In this document: piece after piece, positions 31,900 to 43,464 of the stretch
Layout of the letters: every line of letters begins with the position of its first letter
Numbering within the stretch: the stretch's first letter is position 1
Origin: Macrothele yani
Taxonomy: Eukaryota; Arthropoda; Arachnida; Araneae; Macrothelidae
Length of the DNA stretch: 64,000 nucleotides
Assembly: GCA_039090855.1 (NCBI GenBank)
Contig: CM077027.1
Span: forward strand, 101,908,424-101,972,423
Direction of reading: 5' to 3'
Translations under genes and position numbers: made by a program
Notes under the pieces: generated by a model
Database searches by the model: none
Seen by the model: only the letters and a program-made list of their open reading frames with translations
Told to the model about the DNA's origin: nothing

Positions 31900-32319
31900 T
31901 CTCCAAACTCACATTGAGACTTTTAAGTACTCCTGCCTTTCAACGTGCATAGAGTTTTTAAAGCATTTCTTTCAGTTAATGCAAACAATACTTATGTTTC
32001 AGCACGTTTTTACTTGTGGTATATCATAAGATATTTCGCAACAAATTTTTTGAGTCATGATTTTCTATCTGATAGAAAACTTTGCACTGTGCTTGAACTG
32101 CTGTGTTTTACATAATCATGTCAGTTTCAAACAATTCTAGTATGTGTCTCTGCTAGGCTGTGTACGGTAAAATTTCCCTGAACTTTCAAAAGGGATTGCA
32201 TATGCAGAGATGCCAACTTTCACGAATTTTCCGTAGTTTGTACAGATTTTCACTTCATCTTACGGAAATCGTCTAAAAAACTATGGAAAAGCCCACACAC
32301 ACAATTTTCTATTTTTTTA
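31900..32319. other. No gene; possible hAT-type left end near 32205
   Basis: CAGAGATGCCAACTTTCACG at 32203-32222 has the look of a hAT terminus, but the matching right end was not found in the window. Confidence 0.35.
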
Positions 32320-32330
32320 CCGTCTAAAGA

Positions 32331-32500
32331 TGGAGGAGTAAAATTTACTTCTTTGCATTGTTTAAGAAAACGGAGTTAAGACTATGGGTCAAAAATATGG
32401 CAAGCAATCAAGAAGCTCGAAAGGTGTAGAACGAAAGGAGATAAAAGTAAGTAAACTCCGTTTTCTTAAACAATGCAAAGAAGTAAATTTCACTCCTCCA
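32331..32500. repeat. Inverted repeat at PLE 3 5' end, 48-49 bp arms
   Basis: Arms 32331-32378 and 32452-32500 are reverse complements with one mismatch and one indel. The right arm is the coding sequence for LRFLKQCKEVNFTPP; the left arm is therefore an inverted copy of the ORF's beginning placed upstream of it, with 73 bp between. Confidence 0.95.
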
Positions 32501-34742
32501 TTTTTAAAATTAAAGAAAAATGTGACAGTATTGCTTTCAAAAAATTTTGCAAAGGAAGTAGAGAAAAAAAGCGGTAAGTGGAGCTATTAAAGAAAAATAT
32601 AGAAATTTGGCTAATTACAAAAAACAGATCGTTCATATTTGGAACTCCGAACTTAGAGAAGTATCGGAAAGCTCAAAGGTAGAAATCAACGAGTGAATTT
32701 TGAAAGCGATTTCAGACAAAAATAATTTATTTCATAAAAAAATTAAAAAAGAAAGAAGAAAGATGGCTTAGTGGAAGAAATCTGAGGAAAGATAATAGAA
32801 AAAAATCCCCCATTAGACACGTAATAGATCTTACAGAAGCAGGAGTCAATGAAGAATTAAAAATCATCCTTAATAAAGGTAGCAATTTCAACCTATCTCC
32901 AACCCAGCTGAATAAACAGCAATTAATTATTGAATTAGAAAATGTATGTAATTCAATAGAGAGTCAAGATCCTATAACAGCAAGTGAGCTGAGGAGTGAA
33001 TACTCCAGCTGTGTTACAAGTTATTTTAAAAAAGGAGTTAAGAAGTGAACTACTAAATATTCAAAAAAAAAAAAAAAAAAAAATTACTAAAAGAATTTAA
33101 AAATAAAGAAGAAATTTTGGCCTTGAAGGCAGATAAGAGCAGAGCATTAGAGCTACTAGAAAAAGATAAATACTTTTTTAGAAAAAAGGCTTGAAGAATT
33201 GCAGAAACCGTTATATGAAGAAATAAAAGCTAACTATAAAAAACTTTTCTAAATTACTAAAAACTTTGAGAAAGAATGACCAACTTTTTGATAATTACAA
33301 AATTTTTGCAAAATTGCACTTTAGAGTCCCTCAGTTATATGATACTGCCAAGATTCATAAGCCAGGAACCCCTTTACATCCTATAGCGGACACTAAGTTT
33401 TCCCCCTTGTCTCACCTCTCCTATTATCCTAGAACACCTGAATAAGCTGTTTTCCCCACCTCAAGCACTTATTAAGAATTCAATAGAGCTGGTCAAAAAA
33501 CTGAGAGAACTCCCGATAACAGAACATCCATTACTTGCAAGTCTTGGTGTAATTTCAATGTATACAAATATTAACCTGGACCTTTGATAGAATTTTTAGC
33601 AGATGACTTGGCAGAAAAGATAGTGTTCCTAGATCATGATAAAGAAATGCTCATGTAGGACTTTATGAACTGCTGTTATTTTCTTTGAAACATAACTTTT
33701 TTCAATTTCAAAAGAAATACTATAAACAAACTTCTGGCTTGGCTATGGGTTCACCGCTATCTCCTTTTCTAGCTAACTATTATTTGGGCTAGCTAGAAGA
33801 AAGAATAATACTCCCACAGCCATCATTGTTCTGCCTTTATGTTAGATATATGGATGACATCCTGATAATAGTAGACGAAGAAGAAAAATCTCTGCTAATA
33901 GACATACTTAACCTATTCAACACCCTAGATGACTCTCTTAAATTCACCCTGGAAGTGCTGCAAGAAAATACTCAATTTGCTAGATCTGACACACTGCTGT
34001 AGAAGGAAAAATCTCTACATCACTCTATAAAAAACCTACTAATACTCAAAAAATGCTAAACTACCAATCATACCATCCATCCTACATTAAATATAATGTA
34101 GCTGCACAGTTCCTAGAAAAAATAGAAACTTTAGATTCTTCAGTAACTTCCAAAGAAATCCATAAAAAAAGAGTTAAAGAAGACGCTGACAGATAACAAT
34201 TACCTGGAAAATTGGATAGAAAAAAATTTTAAAGAGAAAAAAAGTTAAGTCAAGCCATAAAAACAATCTGATAAAAACATTAAACTCACTAGAAAAACAA
34301 CTTACCATAAGGGTTGTTTGATTAGCCTTAACTTCCATATTCGTCTTGCTCCTCACTTACACAATAAAATAAAAAATATATATATTTTCCTCAGTTTAAA
34401 CAAAAAGAAAATAACATGCTACTACAAAAAGGAGTTATCTACAGTGTAAACTGCAATTGTGGTAACATATATGTAGGAGAGACTGGAAGACAACTCTGCA
34501 CCCGTGTAGCTGAACACAAAGCCGCAATTAGGAACATTACAAGCAAAACAGATCTAGATAAACATGTACAAAGTACTGGACATTCAATGAACTGGGAACC
34601 TTTAAAAATTCTTGCACATCAACAACACTATCTAAAACGGAAACTTGAAGAAAGTCTACACATTGAGAGAAGAAGAGGTTACACGATTAATGAACATAGT
34701 GGTATGACATTACCACTTGAGTGGCAGCACCTTCTATTTTAG
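32384..34742 (+). pseudogene. PLE reverse transcriptase/GIY-YIG protein, heavily mutated
   Basis: Ordered pieces in shifting frames: LRFLKQCKEVNFTPPFLKLK (PLE N-terminus), HVIDLTEAGVNEELKIILNK then GSNFNLSPTQLNKQQ (the conserved LS..GL.F.P.P region), KADKSRALELLEKDKYF, SGLAMGSPLSPFLANYY (motif B), LYVRYMDDILII (YMDD catalytic box, intact Asp pair), DDSLKFTLE, and at 34416-34742 an open nuclease part GVIYSVNCNCGNIYVGETGR, LCTRVAEHKAAIRN and KRKLEESLHIERR. The last holds the GIY-like and YVG motifs, the catalytic Arg and the Glu. More than ten stops and frameshifts, so the gene is dead. The nuclease block is the best preserved segment. Confidence 0.88.
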
Positions 34743-34744
34743 TC

Positions 34745-34828
34745 AGAAGGGTTGGGATACAACCCAAAAATTTGACAAAGTTAAAAAAGAAGGGTTGGGA
34801 TACAACCCAAAATTTGACAAAGTTAAAA
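34745..34828. repeat. ~43-bp tandem duplication with an internal palindrome
   Basis: Two units beginning AGAAGGGTTGGGATACAACC; each contains GGGTTGGGATACAACCC (6-bp arms). It follows the PLE 3 stop codon directly, where PLEs often carry structured termini. Confidence 0.88.
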
Positions 34829-34840
34829 CTTATATCCTAG

Positions 34841-35130
34841 TAATCCCCGTAATGCACGATTAACTACAAGTATACTTTATGTTTGCTTTCAGTTGGAAAA
34901 AGCTTCCTCTAGCTGTGCAGTGATGACGAGGTAGTCATCCTCTGACCGCAAAGCGTCTGTGATTGGTTTCACGCTCCCGCCTGTCTGCACCATGAGTCAT
35001 TTAAGGACATATGCTCTTATCGCTGTTTTTGTTTCGGTTTGGTCGCCACTTAATTTTAAGGGGATGGGAGTTTTGTAGTTTTACTCTTTATTTGAAATCA
35101 TGGCTACCAAAGTATAATATCAACCATGAA
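34841..35130. other. No gene recognised
   Basis: Contains a hairpin GATGACGAGGTAGTCATC at 34923-34940 in sequence that may still belong to the PLE 3 end. Confidence 0.4.
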
Positions 35131-35137
35131 AAGTTGA

Positions 35138-35506
35138 ATGGAGGAATTAGATCCAAAAGGTAGTTGGTTACGCTATGATGTTGACGCCGATAAAATCTCC
35201 ATCCGGCCTGCCTATTGTAAACTTTGTCGAAAGAATGTTGACAGCATAATTTTTTTTCGAAACTTCAATTCTTCTTTTATTGATGGAGTTTCTGGATTCA
35301 TTATTAAAAAGGGCAATGTGGTAAAGCACACCAGATCAGAAATTCACCGTGCCAGTGTCACCAAGGCAGAATATGAAAGAAAATCGCTCGCTGATTTTTA
35401 TCAAAAAACATCTATTGGTAAGTCAATGATTGTTGCTTCCAATGCATCTAAAGTTCGAATTGGAAAATTAATTGATATAGCAGGGGTTGATCCAGGTGGG
35501 ATTTGA
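35138..35506 (+). CDS. BED-like zinc-finger N-terminal fragment, transposon-derived
   Basis: 122 residues: MEELDPKGSWLRYDVDADKI leads to YCKLCRKNVD, then SGFIIKKGNVVKHTRSEIH, ending DIAGVDPGGI. The CxxC followed about 35 residues later by HxxxxxH in a basic context (NVVKHTRSEIH) is the layout of the BED-type finger at the N-terminus of hAT transposases and of domesticated ZBED genes. No catalytic domain follows in any frame. The frame is intact across all visible motifs, unlike its neighbours. It may be the first exon of a hAT gene interrupted by PLE 3, or a host exon. The ATG at 35138 is plausible but a longer exon cannot be excluded. Confidence 0.45.
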   Translation: MEELDPKGSWLRYDVDADKISIRPAYCKLCRKNVDSIIFFRNFNSSFIDGVSGFIIKKGNVVKHTRSEIHRASVTKAEYERKSLADFYQKTSIGKSMIVASNASKVRIGKLIDIAGVDPGGI

Positions 35507-35509
35507 TAC

Positions 35510-36055
35510 TGTTAGACGGTATCTTCACAGAAATATTTCAAAATTAATGGCATATTTGTTTCCTGTAAAATTTTAATTTAGCAAAATTTATTTTAGTGTA
35601 AGAGTCATCTTGAATATTATGTTTAACTATTATGTCTTTTTATTAAAAAAAAAATGTTTTCAGTAAAACGGACGCTAACGGATGCCTGTCAAAACTGCAT
35701 CATTGCTACCGGTGGCTTATGCGACGTTCGCTAGTGCTCGTTGAAAGGAATCCCAGAGAATTGTGGGAGTATCTTTTTAGGGAGAACGCAATCGTGTACC
35801 ACAATAATAAACTACGTACTTCTGTATATATGTTTTCAGAGGTTTTAAATGAATTGTATACATATTACATAGTATATGCACATACTCTTTTAAATAGGGA
35901 TTACCATATATAATTAAAATAATAAAACCTACCATAGATGTTCAGTTTTTGTTTCGGAAAAAGGCTGTTATATTCCTTTGTTTGCTAGACATGTTAACAT
36001 TCTTTCGGATAACTTGGCGAATGTTGTGCAAAGCTATGATGTCATTAAACTTTAA
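35510..36055. other. No gene recognised
   Basis: AT-rich DNA without supported features. Confidence 0.5.
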
Positions 36056-36059
36056 CTCG

Positions 36060-37530
<1,471 letters not shown>

Positions 37531-37902
37531 TGAGTAAAAGCACTTTTTCAAATGAACACTGAAAAACACGAAACAGATCTTCAGTAACAACCAGAGCTTT
37601 TTGATGAGCATGTATCCAAACACCACACTGATGAGTCAAAGTCACTCACTGCTTACGAAACATTTGTGGGTGCAATGTTACAGCACCTGTAGCTTCCAAG
37701 CAGTGATGGATTGTGGATGGAACATTTCATTACGAAGGAGATCACGTGTGGTGCTTGGGTGTCAGTTTGACACTTCAGTAGTGAAGGCGGCGTGAGGATG
37801 CAGAGGGGATATCGAGACAGTTTACCAAGGGTTGGGTGGTGGATAGAAGGCAAAAATCGCAATCTTGGGAGTTGTCTGTTGACAGCAAGCAAAACTGCTT
37901 TC
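37531..37902. other. No gene recognised
   Basis: Short open frames on both strands carry no recognisable motif. It ends with the left target duplication of PLE 1 (AAAACTGCTTTC, 37891-37902). Confidence 0.45.
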
Positions 37903-38003
37903 TAGTAATATAAATCTAAGCTGTCTCACCGTACGATAAAAACACCAAGTTTCCAAACTGCAAACTAAAAACATTTATTTACAGACTAAAAACCTTGCAG
38001 AAA

Positions 38004-38038
38004 GCTAGCGCTTTCGGAGAACACGTCTCCATCTACTG
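38004..38038 (-). ncRNA. Hammerhead-like hairpin remnant, PLE 1 left copy
   Basis: On the minus strand: CAGTAGATGGAGACGTGTTC followed by TCCGAAAGCGCTAGC. GGAGA pairs with TCTCC across a 5-nt loop, and GAAA follows the stem as in the hammerhead core, but CUGAUGA is not present, so self-cleavage is unlikely. Compare 41054-41090 and 43603-43630. Confidence 0.35.
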
Positions 38039-38342
38039 GCCCGAGTGCCACAGGACAAGCACCGCCCATCAGATATATATAGCCCACCATTGCCCACAAT
38101 GCAACACGGTACCAAGTTCCAAACATACCCCCTCCCTATCGTCCCTCCCCTCCCCCAGAAATGAAGAGTACACACATAGTAATTTAGAAACCCATCAACC
38201 CCCCACCCCCGTTAACATTTCCTCCTACTCAAAACACCCCCCTTCCCTTCGTCCAAATAAAAGTAAAGGACCTGAAAACAAATCAAACAAACTATTAAAG
38301 CATAATAATTTAAAAAACTAAATTAAAAAGTTCAACTGCAAA

Positions 38343-39305
38343 TCAAAGTCCCTCGTCCGTGGAGGCCTCTTGGGTGGTAACCAATCTTCTCCAAGTGCTA
38401 GGTACATAGGTCGGCAGATCCTCATTACAACAAGAGTCACCGTAGTATAGGATGAACAAACTCTCGGACATAAATATAGTAGACCTGCCGATGTTGGAAT
38501 TCAATATCTTGGCACCACTCCAATCTGGGGAATATCCCTCAAGATTTACAGCAGTAGTGAGTGCAGTACTTTTTGTTCCGGATCTGAGGGCGTACCTGTG
38601 TTCTCCCAGTCTGACAGACAAGGTCCTAAGTGTAGAGCCAATATATTTTTTTGGAGCCATGTCAGGGTCAGAGTGGTTTAGGGGAGGCTGTAAACACCAT
38701 GTTGTTGCAAGGTGGAAGTCCTATCTCGGTCACGTCTGATAACAGAGAACAAATTTCTATTATTAATTCCAAAATTTAATTGGTGTCTCTTACCAAGCTT
38801 TTTTGAGAATAGGTATGGTGTTAGGGTTGTACTCTACACTACCTACAAATCTTTTCTGTCGTGTCTCCATGGATAACGTTGTGAATTTCAGTCGTCCATC
38901 TCTCTTTAGTAGTTCTTGAAAAAATTGTTCTGAATATCCAAATGTACGAGCAATGGATAATACAGTTGAGAGTTCCTGTTTTCTTGCTCTACAGGACGAT
39001 GAATGTGTATGAGCACGTCTAATCAGAAAACGCAAAGCCGCAGATTTGTATTGCGTTGGGTGGGCAGACGAAAATGGTATAATACATGGATTGAATGTAG
39101 GTTTTCTATACACAGAAAACTTAATCTTCTGCGTTTGCGGGTCACTAGTTAAGAGGAAGTCTAGGTAAGGTAGATTCCCAGAGTGTTCCAGTTCTTTTGT
39201 AAAATTGATTGTCGGGTTCTGAGAAGACAAACAGGCTGTGAACTGATCTAGAAGGGCAAGCGTATGTGGCCAAAAAACCAGCACATCATCAACATATCGT
39301 ATCAT
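38343..39305 (-). pseudogene. PLE 1 inverted copy: RT catalytic box to GIY-YIG end
   Basis: Begins MIRYVDDVLVFWPHTLAL, exactly at the YVDD box, and continues through NLPYLDFLLTSDPQTQKIKF, VYRKPTFNPCIIPFSSAHPT to ILKKAW, where an extra G (near 38798) shifts frame. The remainder, 38343-38660, holds the nuclease part YIGSTLRTLSVRLGEHRYAL and ends STDEGL. It differs from the right copy by only a few residues. Motifs A and B are missing because the copy is truncated at the palindrome centre, so it cannot be functional. Confidence 0.9.
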
Positions 39306-39336
39306 AAACAGAGGCCTAACACTCAGATTACTGGTT

Positions 39337-40740
39337 TTGGGGTATGCTTGCCCAACTCGGGCGCTGGAAAAAGCGTTAGCCAGTTATTTAAAACCACTAA
39401 TCATGCATTCAGATGTTTCCATCAACAGTACGACCCAAGCCTTAAACCGAATTAGATCTTTTACTTCAAACGGAAGAGATTTTGTGATGGCCTCTTTGGA
39501 TGTGGAGGCCCTTTTCCCAAGTGTACCTCTAACAATTGTTCATTCAATTATTGAGGATTGTCTACAGAAAGATAATACCCCACGCATAGAAATTGAAGCT
39601 ATTCTCTCTGCCCTAAAATTAGTGGCAAAGAGGTCGTACTTCAAGTTTGACAATACAATATACCAACAGCTTGAAGGAGCCCCCATGGGTTCCCCACTGT
39701 CCCCGGTACTGGCTGAGATCCTGTTGCAACATCTTGAAAACCAGGTATTAGTGAATTCTGTTGTTAGGCCTCTGTTTATGATACGATATGTTGATGATGT
39801 GCTGGTTTTTTGGCCACATACGCTTGCCCTTCTAGATCAATTCACAGCCTGTTTGTCTTCTCAGTACCCGACAATCAATTTTACAAAAGAACTGGAACAC
39901 TCTGGGAATCTACCTTACCTAGACTTCCTCTTAACTAGGGACCCGCAAACGCAGAAGATTAAGTTTTCTGTGTATAGAAAACCTACATTCAATCCATGTA
40001 TTATACCATTTTCGTCTGCCCACCCAACGCAATACAAATCTGCGGCTTTACGTTTTCTGATTAGACGTGCTCATACACATTCATCGTCCTGTAGAGCAAG
40101 AAAACAGGAACTCTCAACTGTATTATCCATTGCTCGTACATTTGGATATTCAGAACAATTTTTTCAAGAACTACTAAAGAGAGATGGACGACTGAAATTC
40201 ACAACGTTATCCATGGAGACACGACAGAAAAGATTTGTAGGTAGTGTAGAGTACAACCCTAACACCATACCTATTCTCAAAAAAGCTTGTAAGAGACACC
40301 AATTAAATTTTGGAATTAATAATAGAAATTTGTTCTCTCTTATCAGACGTGACCGAGATAGGACTTCCACCTTGCAACAACATGGTGTTTACAGCCTCCC
40401 CCTAAACCACTCTGACCCTGACATGGCTCCAAAAAAATATATTGGCTCTACACTTAGGACCTTGTCTGTCAGACTGGGAGAACACAGGTACGCCCTCAGA
40501 TCCGGAACAAAAAGTACTGCACTCACTACTGCTGTAAATCTTGAGGGATATTCCCCAGATTGGAGTGGTGCCAAGATATTGAATTCCAACGTCGGCAGGT
40601 CTACTATATTTATGTCCGAGAGTTTGTTCATCCTATACTACGGTGACTCTTGTTGTAATGAGGATCTGCCGACCTATGTACCTAGCACTTGGAGAAGATT
40701 GGTTACCACCCAAGAGGCCTCCACGGACGAGGGACTTTGA
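39337..40740 (+). pseudogene. PLE 1 RT plus GIY-YIG endonuclease, open but 5'-truncated
   Basis: 467 codons without a break: ALEKALASYLKPLIMHSDVS (RT finger), FVMASLDVEALFPSVP (motif A, Asp present), LEGAPMGSPLSPVLAEILLQ (motif B), MIRYVDDVLVF (motif C), NLPYLDFLLTRD and the thumb, then GVYSLPLNHSDPDMAPKKYI and GSTLRTLSVRLGEHRYALRS, the GIY-YIG nuclease with YIGST and the conserved Arg and His, followed by MSESLFILYYGDS with the catalytic Glu. The end is STDEGL. A normal PLE protein is some 250-350 residues longer at its N-terminus, and RT motif 1 (IPK.HK) is absent. So the enzyme core is intact but truncated. The Met at 39337 is coincidental. Confidence 0.92.
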
Positions 40741-41053
40741 TTTGCAGTTGAACTTTTTTAATTTAGTTTTTTTTAATTATTATGCTTTAATAGTTTGTTT
40801 GATTTGTTTTCAGGTCCTTTACTTTTATTTGGACGAAGGGAGGGGGGGGGGTTGAGTAGGAGGAAATGTTAACGGGGGGTGGGGGGGTTGATGGGTTTCT
40901 AAATTACTATGTGTGTACTCTTCATTTCTGGGGGAGGGGAGGGACGATAGGGAGGGGGAGGGGGTATGTTTGGAACTTGGTACTGTGTTGCATTGTGGGC
41001 AATGGTGGGCTATATATATCTGATGGGCGGTGCTTGTCCTGTGGCACTCGGGC

Positions 41054-41090
41054 CAGTAGATGGAGACATGTGTTCTCCGAAAGCGCTAGC
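41054..41090 (+). ncRNA. Hammerhead-like hairpin remnant, PLE 1 right copy
   Basis: CAGTAGATGGAGACATGTGT then TCTCCGAAAGCGCTAGC: GGAGA/TCTCC stem with a 7-nt loop and trailing GAAA. Same design as in PLE 2. Cleavage unlikely because the CUGANGA box reads CAGTAGA. Confidence 0.35.
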
Positions 41091-41235
41091 TTTCTGCAAG
41101 GTTTTTAGTCTGTAAATAAATGTTTTTAGTTTGCAGTTTGGAAACTTGGAGTTTTTATCGTACGGTGAGACAGCTTAGATTTATATTACTGGTATTTTGT
41201 ACGAATCTTGAGTCAACATCAACAAAACTGCTTTC

Positions 41236-41595
41236 GTTGCTGTTCATCCTACCCCCACCCTTCCTTCACACACACACGCACGTGTACCTTTTATAAAAAT
41301 AATATTTCTTTAAAGAGATTACAGCTGTCTTGGCTTTTAAAAGATTCTATGAAGATTGAAAACACACAAGCAGTTTGGTCCTGAAGAGACAAAAGTGATT
41401 AGAGCAAAAATACATAACAAAATGTAAAAAAAAATGTTTCCTCGGCTTCATCGATTAAAGGAGAGATCCGGATAAATGAGCATAAAGTAAATTGAGGTTT
41501 TACTGTACTTTGGCATTTTACTATTTCTATTTTTTTTATGCACGTATTTCTCGATGTATCGAGATTTAAAAAACCCTGTTTTCCGTACGTAAATT
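41236..41595. other. No gene recognised
   Basis: Includes a CA-rich run near 41268-41284; otherwise plain AT-rich DNA. Confidence 0.5.
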
Positions 41596-41598
41596 TTT

Positions 41599-41653
41599 CA
41601 GGTAGAACCATTTAATGGTGGTTACCACCCAAGAGGCCAGGTAGAACCATTTA
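41599..41653. repeat. 16-bp duplication around a 19-bp piece of PLE 1
   Basis: CAGGTAGAACCATTTA occurs at 41599-41614 and 41638-41653. Between them GGTTACCACCCAAGAGGCC (41620-41638) is identical to 40701-40719 in the PLE 1 coding end. The right arm of PLE 2 has neither the second copy nor this insert. Confidence 0.85.
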
Positions 41654-42072
41654 AAGCTGCTGTAACTTTTTACATGTTATATTTCCTTTGAGTGGAAAGC
41701 AATTTCTCGGTTAGAAGTTATTAATATTCACTGCGAATATATATCGCGGTAATCGAATGCGATTCAAGGGAAAATCTTTCGCGTACCTCTCGGTTGTAGT
41801 TGGTCGATGTTCAAATCTTTGCACTGTTGTTCTCATCAGGTTCTTGGGTGTAGGCTTTTTTTGACTAACTTTAAAAAGTCCACACATTTCTTGAGTAGGA
41901 TATATTTTTTAGTTGAACTACGGGAGGCACATGAAAACAAAGGAGATGTGAAAATTGCGTTGGAAAACTTGAAAAACGGGAAAATGAATCGCTCATAAAA
42001 GTATTCGCATGAGAAATTGCAATCACCAAAAAAAAAACTTCACCAGACTTCTTGAATGTATTGTCTGATGCA

Positions 42073-42100
42073 TTTCGGCAGATCTGTCTGCCATCTTCTG
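42073..42100 (-). ncRNA. Hammerhead-like hairpin remnant, PLE 2 left arm
   Basis: Minus strand CAGAAGATGGCAGACAGATC then TGCCGAAA. GGCAGA pairs with TCTGCC over a 4-nt loop with GAAA after it. Confidence 0.35.
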
Positions 42101-42239
42101 GGACCTCTAGTCTTCCGTTCTCTCTGCAGTTTATGTTGAATATGCGACATGCTGAGTTTGGGAATATTTGTGTGTTATACGTCATCGGATGTGTTGTGTT
42201 GCCACTCCTGTGATTTGAAGACTCGGGATTTTTTTTATG

Positions 42240-42701
42240 GCTGTATGTTTGCATTGTTTCTGTTCTGTTTGCCTTCCCATTTTTTGTTCTCTTCTTCTAT
42301 CAGTATCTGCCATGGAATTGGCATTTCTACTCTACTACTAATGTTGCAGTTTTTTTTTTCAATTACGATTGCTTCAGCGAAACGGATGGTCTTTTCGGTT
42401 GGTTGTTTGCAGAAAATTTCGATATTTTCAAATTCTGGCATTGTTATTTTTTATGCAATATTTGTACAAGTGCTGTTTTTTCCTCCTTTTTCCCCCAGTT
42501 CTTCATATGTTGTGTCAATCTTGTTTTTAATTTGTTTCTTGTGCTTCTTATGTATTTTACTCTATTGTTGTTGTTAGTTGGCTTAATTGGAATGCTATAT
42601 ACTCCTGCACTGTCCAATAGTTTTGTTTTTTCTCTGTTATTGATTATTATATTCTTGTTGTCTTTTACTGAAATTCCAATATCTAGATGTTGTTTTTGCA
42701 T
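42240..42701 (-). pseudogene. PLE 2 left-arm GIY-YIG endonuclease fragment
   Basis: Minus strand: KDNKNIIINNREKTKLLDSA, GVYSIPIKPTNNNNRVKYIR, STRNKLKTRLTQHMKNW and KKEEKTALVQ; after a one-base shift FENIEIFCKQPTEKTIRFAE and AIVIEKKNCNISSRVEMPIP. GVYSI and KYI.STR are the GIY and YIG motifs, and RFAEAIVIEK contains the catalytic Glu. No Cys pair precedes GVYS, unlike PLE 3. The Gly of YIG reads Arg here (IRST). Frame broken near 42445. Confidence 0.82.
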
Positions 42702-42999
42702 TCCTTTTTGATTACATTTGTAACCTGTTTTTTATGTATTGAAATTTACCACAATATTTTATATTTTGCTTGGTTTTATTTTTAGGATGTTTATACATGT
42801 AAATTACTTTTTTGATATCTGAGGTTGTATAATAAATGGCAAAAGATAGTTCTAACAACTAAACAGCCACAAAATGTGGATATACCACCTCAGATGTCAA
42901 AAAAGTAATTTAAATGTATAAACATCCTAAAAATAAAACCAAGCAAAATATATAATGTTGTGGTAAATTTCAATACATAAAACAGGTTACAAATGTAAT

Positions 43000-43464
43000 A
43001 AAAAAGGAATGCAAAAAACATCTAGGTATTGAAATTTCAGTAAAAGAATACAAGAATATAATAATCAATAACAGAGAAAAAACAAAATTATTGGACAGTG
43101 CAGGAGTATATAGCATTCCAATTAAGTCAACCAATAACAACAATAGAGTGAAATACATAGGAAGCACAAGATTGACACAACATATGAAAAACTGTGAAAA
43201 AAGGGAGGGAAATCAGCACTTGTACAATATTGCATAAAAAATAACACAATACCAGAATTTGAAAATATCGAAATTATCTGCAAACAACCAACGGAAAAGA
43301 CCATCCGTTTTGCCGAAGCAATCGTAATTGAAAAAACCAAAAACCCCAACTACAACATTAGTAGTGGAGTACAAATGCTAATTCCATGGAAGATACTGAT
43401 AGAAGAAGAGAACAAAAAATGGGAAGGCAAACAGAACAGAAACAATGCAAACACACAGACGTAA
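43000..43464 (+). pseudogene. PLE 2 right-arm GIY-YIG endonuclease fragment
   Basis: Plus strand: KKHLGIEISVKEYKNIIINN, SAGVYSIPIKSTNNNNRVKY and IGSTR, then a deletion relative to the left arm (NKLKT lost), LTQHMKNCEKREG and frame loss; downstream PEFENIEIICKQPTEKTIRF, AEAIVIEKTKNPNYNISSGV and the end NRNNANTQT. YIG is intact in this arm. The two arms complement each other's defects, as expected for independent decay of one parent sequence. Confidence 0.8.

Larger units (their letters stand above)
32320..34840 (+). mobile_element. Penelope-like element 3, full length but decayed
   Basis: Spans a 5' inverted repeat (32331-32500), the RT-EN gene (32384-34742) and a duplicated 3' motif (34745-34828). 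It belongs to the branch with a Cys-containing GIY-YIG nuclease and differs from the other PLEs in the window. Ends are approximate; no target duplication was identified. Confidence 0.75.
37903..41223. mobile_element. Penelope-like element 1, head-to-head palindromic insertion
   Basis: Bounded by a perfect 12-bp duplication AAAACTGCTTTC (37891-37902 and 41224-41235). The left part (about 37907-39320) is an inverted copy of the element's 3' half; the right part (39322-41193) is a longer copy in plus orientation. The inverted arms, about 1.4 kb each, are nearly identical and are separated by about 450 bp present only in the right copy. PLEs are known for insertions with a partial inverted copy upstream. 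Both copies are 5'-truncated. The near identity of the arms and the clean duplication indicate a young event. Confidence 0.93.

Noticed and set aside
37995..38321. A 108-codon plus-strand gene
   Set aside because: It lies in the antisense of the PLE 1 untranslated region and is low-complexity (Pro/Ser/Asn).
41054..41090. An active hammerhead ribozyme in PLE 1
   Set aside because: The essential CUGANGA reads CAGTAGA; only the stem and GAAA are right. Kept as a hairpin remnant only.
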